Source: Monomorium pharaonis
Taxonomy: Eukaryota; Arthropoda; Insecta; Hymenoptera; Formicidae
Direction: 5' to 3'
Length of the DNA: 64,000 bases
Assembly: GCF_013373865.1 (NCBI RefSeq)
Contig: NC_050467.1
Span: forward strand, 22,838,996 to 22,902,995
Shown here: positions 38,928 through 49,961 of the stretch, in pieces
How positions within the stretch are numbered: position 1 is the first letter of the stretch
Layout of the letters: each line of letters begins with the position of its first letter
Position numbers and translations under genes: made by a program
Notes under the pieces: generated by a model
The model's database searches: none
What the model was told of the DNA's origin: nothing
Seen by the model: the letters and a program-made list of their open reading frames with translations, nothing else

Positions 38928-39231
38928 ATTGCACGTATCGGATAAACACACCCCACATCGCCGTATGCATCGCCGTTGCCCGTTGCGGAGTGGTCCTCCC
39001 CCTCCGGGGTAATAACAGTAAATCCCGAGTAATAAATCCCTCCGTCGTGTCTTCCTTCCCCACCTCCCTTCGCTCTTCTCTCTATCTCTCGCTCGCGCGG
39101 TGGCTGTGTGTACGCCTTGTGCGTGTGGATGCTCGTGCGTGGCCTCCTCCTCCTTCACCTGTTCATCCCTCTCCGTTGGTTTCCAACCAGTTTCTCCCTC
39201 GCACACGTAGCTACGCACACTCGCAAGAGAC

Positions 39232-39243
39232 GGGGGGGGGGGG
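39232..39243. repeat. G homopolymer, 12 bases
   Basis: A run of G between AGAC and CTTGC, prone to length error. Confidence 0.8.
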
Positions 39244-40802
39244 CTTGCAATTTCTATCCGCTCGCCTCTCTTCTCGGGATGGAATATACGTGTATGACGT
39301 GCATTGTTGTAAATTGCTCCCATGCTATGGCCGCGTACCTACTGGGTTAATCGAAGATCCCCTTGAACTCCCTTGAACTCAAACTACCGCGACGAGTTTC
39401 GAAAATCTAGTTGAACAAGTAGCGCGCACCACTACACGATTCCTCAGATGAAATAATCCACGCCGTTGTCGATCTATGTATCAAAACAAGCTTTCGATCG
39501 AGGTCAGTAGACAAGATTTACAATTGCGACTGATAATGTACTATATCGCCGAGCGTCCAGAAACACTTGAAATGACATACAATTGTACCAATAGGGATTT
39601 GGTTTAATAAATTAGGAAGCAATTTATTGTCGGACCAATAACTATCCTTTACTACACCCGGTTATTATGGCGATTATTACCGATGCTATCGGATTCTGGA
39701 TGAGCGCCAATTGAGTAGAGAATAATGGTATTATTGTTGTGATTTATACTTTAGCGTTCAAACTCGAAGTAATATTTAACTTTAGAAATAATTCGTGAAA
39801 TATCACAAATTATATGATAACGACATTCTTGTTGTTATTACTGTTTTAATTTTGAAAAAGATTTAAATCCAGTTCTCCTTTTCTTTATCTTCTCTTTTTT
39901 TTTTATTGTCAAAGCCATCTGGTTAAAAGTGATAATACGTCAGAGATACTTCACTCGCATCACTCAATGTCAAAGGTTTCCTTGTAATTTGCAATTTCGT
40001 GAGATAGACTTGGAAGATAAATAACTTACGGAAGAACATATGAGAATTGATATATTGAATTATGCGAATACACCAGGTGAGGGTGAAAGAGAGGGTGGGT
40101 TGCCAGGGTGGCTGCTTTATATAGCGTCCTAGGGTTACCGAGTTATGCGAATCACTGACTGTGCACATCAAAGGAATTACCTCGGTAAATCAGCTCCATA
40201 ATCTCTCTGAACGGTGAACAGCCGATGTACCGGACAGCTGTAGGGATCGATCGGTTGCCCGCCACAATTATGCAGCCCGATCAAGGGTATCGAGATAACC
40301 TTCGTGCACAGACATATCGAACGCGCGATAATCCATCGTCGTATTGTCCATAATTTCAATAATTAACGATTGTGCGACTCGTCCGCGACATTCTTTATGC
40401 ATAATGCGGCTTTCGTCGTTAAAATATCATTAGGTAGCGAGCATCAACACGTCGTTTAAAAATTCCAAAATGAGGACAAACAAAGAGAGGACCAAGAATA
40501 AAAAAGTTTTGAATTGATGTTGATTTTTAGAGTTGGCCGTATAAATCTCTCTGTGTGAGATTTATATATAAAATTATATATATAAAAGATTAACATTATG
40601 ATCTCTTAAGAATTTCAAGTTAAAAGCTACTTCTCCTCAGTTACGTCTAACTACGAAATTAGTGCTGTAAAGTACTGATTTACAGTAATATAACTTTTTT
40701 GCGCGGTATTATCTTAGTATCATTACGAAATTGGGGCATATACTTAGCACTAAACTTGTTAAACTCTTAGACCGAGTTAACGACTCGCTATCTTTTTCCG
40801 TT

Positions 40803-40836
40803 TGTGTCATAGAACATTATATAGTTCTATGACACA
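40803..40836. repeat. Perfect 13 bp hairpin with 8 bp AT loop
   Basis: The arms TGTGTCATAGAAC (40803-40815) and GTTCTATGACACA (40824-40836) are exact reverse complements around ATTATATA. It lies about 145 bp upstream of the acceptor of the large exon, within the intron. Confidence 0.9.
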
Positions 40837-40965
40837 GTTCTAGATACAGAAAATAGGAAGTTAATTTAAACGTGTTGTAACGTTGAAATTAACTTGACTG
40901 CGCTCGATTTCAAGTTAGCTTTAGTATTATTTTCCGGCATGTATGCCATCATGCATTTATCATCG

Positions 40966-40982
40966 TTCTTTCTTGTTTCAGA
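40966..40982 (+). other. 3' splice acceptor of the large exon
   Basis: A pyrimidine-rich run (TTCTTTCTTGTTTCAG) ends in AG at 40980-40981 and is followed by AGAAGAAC. The exon therefore enters with two bases that complete a codon begun in an upstream exon. The site excludes the ATG at 40894 as the start of this coding unit unless intron retention occurs. Confidence 0.8.
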
Positions 40983-43259
40983 GAAGAACAATGTTCGTAA
41001 CAATCGGCGTCGGCGCGTGAGCGAGGGTGCCAGTCGCGAGAGAACCGAAAAAGATTCGGCGGAAACTGCGTTATCCACGCGTCAGCAGGAAGATCGCGAG
41101 AACAAAGGTCCGCCGTCGGGCAAAGTAAGCAATCGTGTTGCGCGGCCGGTGTTAGAGGAAGCGAACAGCGCGTCGGGAAGCGCTTCGAAGCTACGAAGAC
41201 GCGGCGCCGCGGTAAAGAGCCCGACTACCGATCACCAGAGTCCGGCGCAGCATCAGAGGCCGGTACGAAGAAGACCGAGGCCAGGAGGAGGCGGCCAAGA
41301 AACCAAGACAGACGCCGAAGGGGAGTCGGTCGAGCATCGTACCGGCGCGAGAACCGACAAGGACGAACGCCTCGGCAACGGATCGGAAGAAGAGGAGGAG
41401 GAGGAGGAGGAGGAGGAAGAGCGTCTCGAGGGAGAGGATGAAGAGAGTCAGGAACGCTACGATCCACTGATTAAACGGCTGAGAACAAGCCCGGTCGGCA
41501 GAAAGCTCCGGTCCGAGAGTAGTAAGGGCAAAAACGTCGAGGAAGCTGCAGCGGATCGGGCCAGAGGGTCGGTAGTGGAAGCGGAGGGAGAGGACGAGGA
41601 GGAAGATCACGACGAGGACGACGTCGAGGAGGAAGTAGCGGGAGTAGAAAAGCACGACGGAGCTGAACGAGAGGTCGGTAAACTCGAGGAGGACGAGGAG
41701 AGTCAGTCCAGGGAGCGGGACAGAGAACCCGAGCCACCACCTCCGGACAAAGTCGATCCCGGAGGCGATCCGGCTTCCAAGGAGGAGCAGCAAGCAGATA
41801 ACAAATCCGAATCGAAAAAAGACGCTCGCTCGACCAATTGGGCCGCAGATAAGACCGGCGAGCACAAAGAGCAACAGCAACAACGACAACAGCAGCCACC
41901 GCAGTTACTCGTGAATGGATTGCACGTCGACTCGCCGCTGGTCAGCGACAAGACGAATGCCATCCGCGAGGGCAGTCCGTCGGTGCTGAAGTCAACTCGA
42001 TCAAAGACAAAGGGTTTCGCGGAAGAAGACAGAGAGGACGTAGCGGCGGCGGCGGCGGCAGCGACAGAGGACGAACGCGACTGCGAGAACGCCAGTGAAG
42101 AAGAGGTGAGCTCGCAGCGTTCGCGACGCACAGAACTGACTACCACCGAGCTAGGCACGGAGGATAGCGTGGGTAGCGTCGGCGGCGTGAGGGCGGCCAG
42201 CGTCGAGTCGGTCGTCGAATTGCTGGAGTCGAGCAGTCAGGACTCAGGCTCCGTGCTGGAGAGGCTGAGTCCATTTAGTAGCAGCGGCGGCGGCGGCCCC
42301 GGCAGGCAGAACAGCCTGCTCCTGGAACAGCAGCGGGAGCAGGAACGCAGTCGGCACAACGAAAGTCCGATCATCCTTGCCGAGAGACTGAACAAGCCGC
42401 CACCGCCGATCGCCGGTCACCATCATCACCATCATCTACAACCCTACCATCAGCCGCATCACCAGCAACAACAGTTCCATCATCAGCATCACCATCAGCA
42501 GCATCACCAGCAGCGTTATTCCAGCAACAGTCCGGTGATCCATCACCATCACCAACAACAGCAACAACAGCAACCGTCGCAGCATCATCACTATCAGCTA
42601 GCGAGTAGCCCGCACCAACATCATCACCATTCCGCCGCCCGCCTGACCCCGTCGAGCCTCCTCGAGGTGCAACAGCAGTCTCACACATCGAGGGGTGGCG
42701 ATGAGGCTGGCCTCATGGAGGTGGAGGCCGGGGCCGGTATACCTGGAGCGGGTGTCCTTACCGGTGTGCCCACGGCAGTCGGCGGCATACGGTCGTCGGG
42801 AAGCAGCAGCGGCGCCGCCGGCGTCGTCGGTACTTACGGCGACAGCGGTTCCGATAGCGGGGTAAGCTCACTGAAGAGCGCCGGTTCTGGCGACGAGAGG
42901 AGCGGCAGCAGAAGCTCGGCGCTCAGCGTCGAGGAGACCACGTCGTCCTCGACACCGTCGACATCAGTAGGCTCCATTGCCGCCGCTGCCCCGGCCAGGA
43001 TCTGGCACGTGCAGAGCGTGCAGCATACGTCCCTACTGATGGCGCATCCGCCCCAGGGTGCGCCCAGCGCCGGCACGAGTGCCGCGGCCACGGCGCCGCC
43101 GGTCGGCTATCACAGCCCAGTGCCTCCGAGCCACCACGTCGCCGAGATGCTTTGGAGGCCGTCCAGGGCCTATCCGCCGCTCTCGCACACTCTCTTGGGC
43201 CCACAAACATCCAGTCCGGAAGAGCTGCTCGAGAGGGACCGTCACGACAGGATGTTACG
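40982..43259 (+). CDS. Large internal coding exon of a disordered nuclear-type protein, family not identified
   Basis: This is a single open frame of about 758 complete codons, far longer than any other convincing frame here. I start it at the acceptor (TTTCAG ending at 40981), not at the upstream ATG at 40894, because that ATG lies before the pyrimidine tract. It ends after two bases of a codon, just before GTGAGT; the apparent TGA at 43261 lies inside that donor. In exon residue order I see: a basic start (RRRR); an acidic middle with a Glu run near 136-148 and further E/D/K blocks to about 270; a short Ala run near 355; a Gly run near 435; a His/Gln-rich stretch at about 479-549; a Ser/Gly stretch near 620-660 (SDSGVSSLKSAGSGDERSGS); and a more ordered end from about 671 (IWHVQSVQHTSLLMAHPP, then ELLERDRHDRMLR). 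Codons inside the homopolymers are mixed, as expected of selected coding sequence. Families of similar style are winged eye/BAHCC1/TNRC18, AUTS2/tay and atrophin, but I see no diagnostic domain. A nuclear regulatory role is inference only. Confidence 0.85.
41387..41423 (+). repeat. GAG/GAA triplet tract coding poly-Glu
   Basis: A run of GAA and GAG codons within the large exon encodes about a dozen consecutive glutamates. Both glutamate codons occur, so it is not a pure recent expansion. It sits in a longer acidic region and is likely disordered. Confidence 0.85.
42418..42632 (+). repeat. CAC/CAT/CAG/CAA-rich stretch coding His/Gln repeats
   Basis: This part of the exon encodes six consecutive histidines, then alternating His and Gln clusters with scattered Pro, Tyr and Ser. 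Codons are mixed (CAT with CAC, CAG with CAA). Such His/Gln-rich segments are common in insect transcription and chromatin regulators, but they do not identify a family. Confidence 0.85.
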
Positions 43260-43266
43260 GTGAGTC
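43257..43266 (+). other. 5' splice donor of the large exon
   Basis: The exon ends ...TTACG followed by GTGAGTCT, a near-perfect insect donor with GT at 43260-43261. Splicing here removes the in-frame TGA at 43261-43263 and leaves the codon CGN split after its second base, so the next exon supplies one base of an arginine codon. Confidence 0.85.
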
Positions 43267-44806
43267 TAGTTTTCTTGATTGTCTTTCAATTCCCAATGGA
43301 ACATTCCTGCGAATCTGCGAATTTATCTTTTCACGTTGGAACTTTTTTAAAAGTTCTCTGATTGAAAAGCGTAATCAAAGTTTCTTATAAAAAAAAAATA
43401 ATAATAAATTAAAGAAAATTAAAAGGAATTGAAGGAGATTTTTTTCTGTAAAGTTGTGTCCTTTAAATTATAAGTAAAGAAATAAAATTTTTATAATTTA
43501 AACGTGGCATTTCATTTTATCATTAAGAAAAACTAAGTTCCGATAATGGAAATACAAATACATACAAAATACATGGGAAAAAAATCAATAAGTTGTAATA
43601 TTAAAACAATTTCTAATTTCAACGACTAAATGACTTGAGATTCAACTTCACGGAAACAAATTTCATTTAATATATTTTAATCTCTCTGTACTTTGAGATA
43701 AAAGTATTAAGGTATAAAAGATACTTGAGAACGCAGGCGAATTCATATAGATCGAAAGTAGATTCACAGTTCAATAAACGGCGCCTTCGTAGGCTTGGCG
43801 TTGCGTCACGTCTCCTATAATCGGCTTGTTCAATGGATGGCCGTAACGCCGATATGTAACGACGATAAAAAGTTTATTTTACGCGGCTACTTTTCCGCTC
43901 GACTAACGCGCGGCGCGGGCGACTTCGAATACGCGGATAATAATGCGTCAAACTGCCGCGTGACGATGTCACGACTAACGTTATGCCACTAATCTAAAAC
44001 CCTAGATTCGCTTTTCCCGCCGCAATCCGCGACGTTTATAGCTTTTTTTCCTCCCGCCGACGCCGCGCCGGTCAAACGGTTGCCTCGTCGATAACCTCGA
44101 CACAGAAATGATCTGAAACGTGCCAATAACACCTCGATCGGGTGTCACGTGTAACATAGTTCGCCACGCTTCGAGAAGCTGCTTTGCCTTTTGTTTCCGA
44201 GTTGCCCCGAAGCCGCCCGCGCGCGTTTACTCGCTCGCGTTTCCACGCGACGAAAACGTCCAGCCGGCCCCTCGGTAGACCTCGAAGGAAACGAGGACTG
44301 TATCGTCCGGCATCGGGGAAGTGAATGCCCCGACCGTTGTGGCAGCTGCATTCGGCAGCGCTCTCTCGCTGCCCGTCCACCGCCGCCGGTTCTAGCCGCC
44401 GGACTTTCTTTGTCCGACTGCTCTCGCGTGACTACGTCAAGCGTATATGTATACTCGCCATTCTCGTTTCTCCTCCGTATGCGGAGAGGGCAGGCAGGCG
44501 GATGCGCCTGAAAATAAAAAAAAAAAGAGAGAGGAAAGAAAAAAGAAAAGAGGTAAGACGGGACAGGCTCGAGCGTGCGTATCCACGGGCGAGCGTTGCG
44601 CGCGCGCTCGCGCGACTTGTATCTACGTGCGTTTCCGGGCGCCAGCTGCGAGCCGTTCCTCCGACTTCCGCCGGATTATCGCGATAGAGACGAGGCTCGG
44701 CCTGAGTAATCGAGTCATCATTCGCGCGGCAACGCCGACAACGAGACGGTGACCCGAAACCGTCGCTCTTCGGCTCGTATAAATATAAACCGGTGGTACA
44801 CTTATA

Positions 44807-44858
44807 CCACCACCAACGCCGCCGCCGCCACCACCACCACCACCACCACCGCCGCCGT
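44807..44858. repeat. (CCA)n/(CCG)n triplet tract
   Basis: CCA units alternate with GCC units over about 50 bp. The opposite-strand frame reads poly-Trp and poly-Arg, which is not a plausible protein. Confidence 0.9.
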
Positions 44859-45788
44859 CGCGCGCCGCTACCGCTGATCGACACGTGTCGATGACCCTGC
44901 TTGCCAGCCGTGTGCGCCGTGCGCCTCGCTTGACCTCGTCGAAGGCCGCCCGAAACTTTCGGTGTCGCTTGACGTTTTCTCCATTATGTATATCCCCGAT
45001 TTCTGCATAATGGACAGGCTGTTTGTTTTACAAGTACGATCAAGTGAGAAGTGATGACGCAAAAGTGAGGTCACATTATCATAATTTCTTCAATGGTCAA
45101 TGCGTATATGGCACTGAAATTACAGATTTTTGCATGCGAGAGACGGAAAGTTCGTTCTGTTTCATTAGCATTATATATACAAATGTTCTTTGTACATTTA
45201 TCATAATTGATAAATTCTTGCGAACAGTTTCCGTTTTTCCATTATTCATAGTCAAAGTTCGCCGGGTTATAACAAAATTATTCTCCGAAAGTATGAAACA
45301 TGCATGCACTTTCCTCGTCGATAACAATGGAAACAGTGTGGTTCAAGATAGACATGGATCCCGGCCATGACTCCACGGGCTGTCAATGATTGTACGCTAC
45401 GTTTCGTTTTAGCGACGCATCGATCGAAAGAGTTACCGGTGTGTAAGTCCGGCAAGTACGGCAACTAAACGGAAAGTTGGAATGTTTGAAACTTATCACG
45501 GCGAACTTTAGATCGACGAATAATTTAAGCGCGGAACTATTATCGCGACAAGGCAAGCGTCGTAAATCGGAAGCTATTGATATCTTGGCATTTGAGAAAT
45601 GATCAAAAATAATCCTTCCTTAGATTTACGGTCGTTTATTTTGACGTAGTTGGTATAAAGCTCAGCTATACCACTTTTACTTTTATAAATATCTGTTTCA
45701 CTTATTTTAGCTTTATTTCTTGTTATACGTATCACGTCATTCTAGCATTTTTCACAATTAACCCTCAGCGATATAAAAATTGTCAATA

Positions 45789-45826
<38 letters not shown>
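45789..45826. repeat. (CT)n microsatellite
   Basis: A CT tract with one TTT interruption near the end. Confidence 0.9.
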
Positions 45827-46058
45827 GCGTGCTTTTAACGTATCGTTGAAACTAATCTTCGCAACAAATCCAACGACCTCACCCACTGGACGAGTTCAAC
45901 GAGCATCTAGGTAGGGATAATTAATCTATGAACCGAGAGCACAGTGAACTGAGATATTAAAGCTCTTCTTGTAAGAGCCCAGGCGGAAAAGAGTGACGGA
46001 GGGTTTGGGTTGGCAAGCTACTAGACGACGATGATGACCTCCTACATCGTCGTCTGCC

Positions 46059-46086
46059 ACTGCTGCTGCTGCTGCTGCTGCTGCTC
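46059..46086. repeat. (CTG)n microsatellite
   Basis: About nine CTG units. The minus-strand frame from 46089 reads a Ser run and stops after about 45 codons; nothing else supports coding. Confidence 0.9.
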
Positions 46087-48107
46087 ATGTTCAGGAGGGA
46101 GGGAACCGACAGCGGAGGACGTGCGTCGACTTGACAATATATTACATCAAGTTGGTGCCAAGTCCCTCTAAATATCGTTTCCGAGTATTTTTATGACGTT
46201 GAACGTCGGGCACATTATGATGCTTTTTCGGAACGCAGTATTTTATTTCGGAGACTGGAGAGAAAGAGAAATTTACAATCTCTGCATCTCTACGACGTTT
46301 CGCACTTATTTTTGATAACTGTCATCTCGTTATTTGTTCACAGACAGACATTCGTGCTCTTAGTTAGTCTATGATTTATTTATCTCGTAAAATATTCATT
46401 CATGTTTTCTAAAAAAAAAAAATAGATGTTATTTACCGATTAATAATGGAGAGAGAAAAAAAATAGCAAGGATCAAATAATTCAATTTAGGTCAAATGCC
46501 AAACAAATATGGATTAACGAGTTAATGAAACTGATAACTCAAGTGGGAAAACTTGAATCAAACACACAGAAAATTCTCTTCGCCCAAAGTAACACTTTTG
46601 CTACATAATTGCTCATTTTTTTCGCTTATGCAATAACGATTATGTTGCGGCTCGCATGATATTCCGTGAAAATTAGATTGGCTAAAATTGGAAGCAACAG
46701 TTTGTCGGCAGACGAGTTAATCGTCTTCGCATCCTCGAGACGTTTTCAAGGCCGAAGCTGTCCGATAGCATCCGAGAATGGGCGCTCTCAGTTTTCCTTT
46801 TCTTTTCTCTCTCTTTCTCGTCGGGGTACAAGCGAGCCCACGGGGAGAACGCCGCAAAAAGAACGAAGACGCGCGGCGAGAGAGCTACCCTAATGACCAT
46901 CGTGTAGCGACGAAGGTTAACTACGCGGTTCATCCTCCTGCGATCGATATCCCACGTTTCTTGTGCGTCTCATCTCCTCTCATTCTGGGATCCCATCGGA
47001 GCCGGTAGCACTCGATCACGAGGTATTAAAGCTTGATTGATCGATGCATCTTTTTTCTCGCTCAATCCTAGCCTCGGCGATGAGTCACGCGAGACCTGAA
47101 ATGCGTTCCCGAATACAAAGGTATGGTTAAGATTAATCGTGCGCGAACGAAATTATTCTCGTTCCAAGAAAGGCACCGATCGCGCCCTGAATTAGCTTCG
47201 ATAAAAAGTATAAGAAAATTGATCAGAAAAGATTATAAATTATTTAAATATATATATATATTTCAGGATCAATGTAAAATTAATTATCTTTGTCGAACTC
47301 GTTTGAAAAGATCGCTAGAGTCACGTAAGAATAGAAATTATATCGTGTTACATTGAGAACGAACACGAAAATGGAGAGGAAAAAGAAGAAAAATTTATAA
47401 TGTCTTTAGTAACCCCCGCTGCAAAATATTTCGTTAACTGAAATAAATGTGTAACCGTGTTATACGTCGTTAGGCAGCAACGTTGCAAGTTAACGTCGTT
47501 CATTAAACGAAACGGGCATTAGGACGAGTTATCAAGCTTTACTTCGCGAAAGAGCCATCGGCAAATTAAAGAGCAAATTTGCCCGGGATATCGATGAGGG
47601 ATGTCGTTGCGGAGTTAGCCGGGAGAGGTAATCGCTCGTTACGTGTAACGAACAGGTGAAATTGGAAACTTGATAAAGCGGAGATACGGATCGGCGGCCG
47701 ATCGGTTATCCGCACGAGAGGACGTCGCGAAACGCGACATTGCATTTGCCGATATCACGCGAGCCTTTTACGCGTCGATTCGAAATTTCCTGAAATTCTG
47801 CCTGCGGCAGAAAATATCGCGTACTACGCGTTCCGACGTGCTCTTTTTCGCGCACGCGGCGTGTGAAATACAATGGTCCCGCCGGCCAGGTATTTCTCCC
47901 CCTCCCCTTAGGTATAAACCGGATCGATCTTTTGCGTCGAAGTTGTGCATCAAAGATTTATTACGACGTATTATATAACTAGTACAAAGTAGACCAAGTA
48001 ATTAACACGCCGGTTCAAGTCATTGAAGCGTTTCACGCGAAAGGAAATGACGCTGAAATAATTTGGACAGTTCAAGTGAAAAGAAAATATTTATCCAAGT
48101 GGAGTGC

Positions 48108-48135
48108 AAAGACTGTAATTTAAATTACAGTCTTT
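48108..48135. repeat. Perfect 28 bp palindrome
   Basis: The half-site AAAGACTGTAATTT (48108-48121) is followed at once by its exact reverse complement (48122-48135), with no spacer. One further GC pair on each side matches if a single T bulge is allowed. Confidence 0.9.
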
Positions 48136-48357
48136 TGCTTATCAAATATCTCGAACTGGGTACAGCTTGATATTGAAATATCCAATCCCCGCGGCGCATT
48201 CGCGTAATCATTACGTTCCTTATTAACACGATTTGAACTGGCGCAGATGATTGGAGAGTCTGTACGCTGTTTCGCCCTTTTTCTCCGAGAAAGCGATCTT
48301 CTGCTACACAACCGTGCTATTATCCTGTTCTAAATACGTTCTATTATGCGCTTATCG

Positions 48358-48417
<60 letters not shown>
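48358..48417. repeat. Long (CT)n microsatellite
   Basis: About 58 bp of CT with one TTT interruption. Confidence 0.95.
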
Positions 48418-49869
48418 TATAACGATCGCGATTTAACGCTTATGCAAGCCCGACCTCTCCGAGAGAGGTAATCAGCTGGCCGCCTAGTGCGGCAACAGAA
48501 ACTGGCATTTGGGCACAAGGTCACGCGCAGCTTCTTTTTTATCTCTCCCCGCTTGGCTCACCACCTCACGCCCTCTTCCCCCTGGATCCTACCTCCTGCC
48601 TCTCCTCCTGCTCTTTAACCTTCTCCCTCCGTAGCCTCGTCCGAGACCGTTTGTTAACCGGTACAGGAGCGAGGAGGAGAAAAGAACGAGCAGACGAACA
48701 GGAATGCACGTAGCAGGAAGCTGTAAAAATATAGTATCGGGTGCCTGGCAACTCATCCGAGATCCGTGTCCGCGTCAGAGCGTCGTCTAACAGGATAATA
48801 AGAGACTGGAGACTACCCCGTCGTATATAATAAACCAAAATTGATTATATATTAAGTAGAATAAATATATCGGGATATTTTGATATTATGAGGTTTATTT
48901 TAATTCTTCATTGAATTGGCATCGTTTTTTATCTTGAACATACGCTCAGTTATTGCTCGTGTGCTGTATAATTATGTTAATTCTCTTTTTCTCTCTCTTT
49001 AATGACGACCATCACTTATGTCAAGTGATATTTATTCTGGAATGTAAGCCCGACGACGTCATAATTGGTGCCAAAGTCTTTATCACGAGCATCGTCGTAT
49101 TGTGCGCCGTGCTATTATTATCACTGTTTAAATAGCTGGTGGCGAACAGATTCACGTCTGGAATGCGTCTCGTAAAAAGTGTCTTCTGTCGTTCGCCGCT
49201 AATTTATCTCGAGGACAACGCTCGTTGTTTTTTGCGGTCGCGCTCCGTAGTAGCCGCGCGTTCGCCGAAGGTGCACGCGAAACACAGTTTACAAGGAAAT
49301 AAATCCTCGTCGGTGCGCCTCTAACTCTCCTCCGTAGCGCGCGTTGCGTCACGCGGGTCTGAATCACACGCCCCGAGATATCTCATGGTTTCACCCAGTT
49401 TCATCGCCGAATCGAAAGTCTCGTACGTTTTTTTTTTTTCATTCGCGGCGTGTCACGCGCTGCTCGTCGTCCAAGGCCACCGTAAACCGACAAAACTTCT
49501 CTCCCCGGACTTCGCTAATTCTTTTGTACACCGCTCGATGTTATCTGAACGCCACGTACGGTATAATTAAATGTGACGACGTGGGAGGAACGTGAATGAG
49601 GTAACATCTAGGAATTACGTTACATTTAGTCTGCTTTTAATAAATTGTGACGTTACGTTTTTTTAATGTACATCCTTATGACATTCGAGGCGTGTCGCGT
49701 TCGGCTTGAAATGCAACTTTCAACCAATCCATCGTGCGCAGTGCAACGGATCTCGATGTCAATCGATCGTTTCCCGTTGAATGGAGCGTAAAGCGTACGA
49801 TCTGCCAATCGATTAGTCAACGCGTGTACTTCTTCCGCCTGCGACCGACGACGACGCCTGTCTCGAACA

Positions 49870-49870
<1 letters not shown>

Positions 49871-49909
<39 letters not shown>
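49871..49909. repeat. (CGT)13 microsatellite
   Basis: Thirteen perfect CGT units, followed about 20 bp later by a GA tract. Frames through it give poly-Val or poly-Asp without further support. Confidence 0.95.
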
Positions 49910-49925
49910 AGTCCAACTCCGAGAT

Positions 49926-49928
<3 letters not shown>

Positions 49929-49958
<30 letters not shown>
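49929..49958. repeat. (GA)n microsatellite
   Basis: An uninterrupted GA tract next to the CGT repeat. Confidence 0.95.

Positions 49959-49961
<3 letters not shown>

Larger units (their letters stand above)
28851..40981. other. Long non-coding block upstream of the large exon
   Basis: AT-rich at 29000-30000, 33250-35100 and 37550-38680, with CpG-rich islands at 30030-30550, 32100-33000, 35200-35750 and 38680-39350. Part of it is intron, because the block ends at a splice acceptor. Apart from the listed repeats and hairpins I see no gene. Confidence 0.6.

Noticed and set aside
40894..40981. ATG-initiated extension of the large exon upstream (reading MTALDFKLALVLFSG)
   Set aside because: It crosses a pyrimidine-rich tract ending in CAG and its hydrophobic translation is unlike the following sequence. 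It is best explained as intron read through in frame.
41191..41889. 232-codon minus-strand frame opposite the large exon, Leu-rich
   Set aside because: It is the antisense shadow of Glu/Asp/Arg-rich coding sequence; Leu/Val runs mirror GAG/GAC codons.
44432..44884. 150-codon minus-strand frame
   Set aside because: Its start is poly-Trp/poly-Arg read from a CCA/CCG repeat.
45957..46089. Minus-strand short frame with a Ser run from the CTG repeat
   Set aside because: It is explained by the microsatellite and ends after about 45 codons with no conserved-looking sequence.
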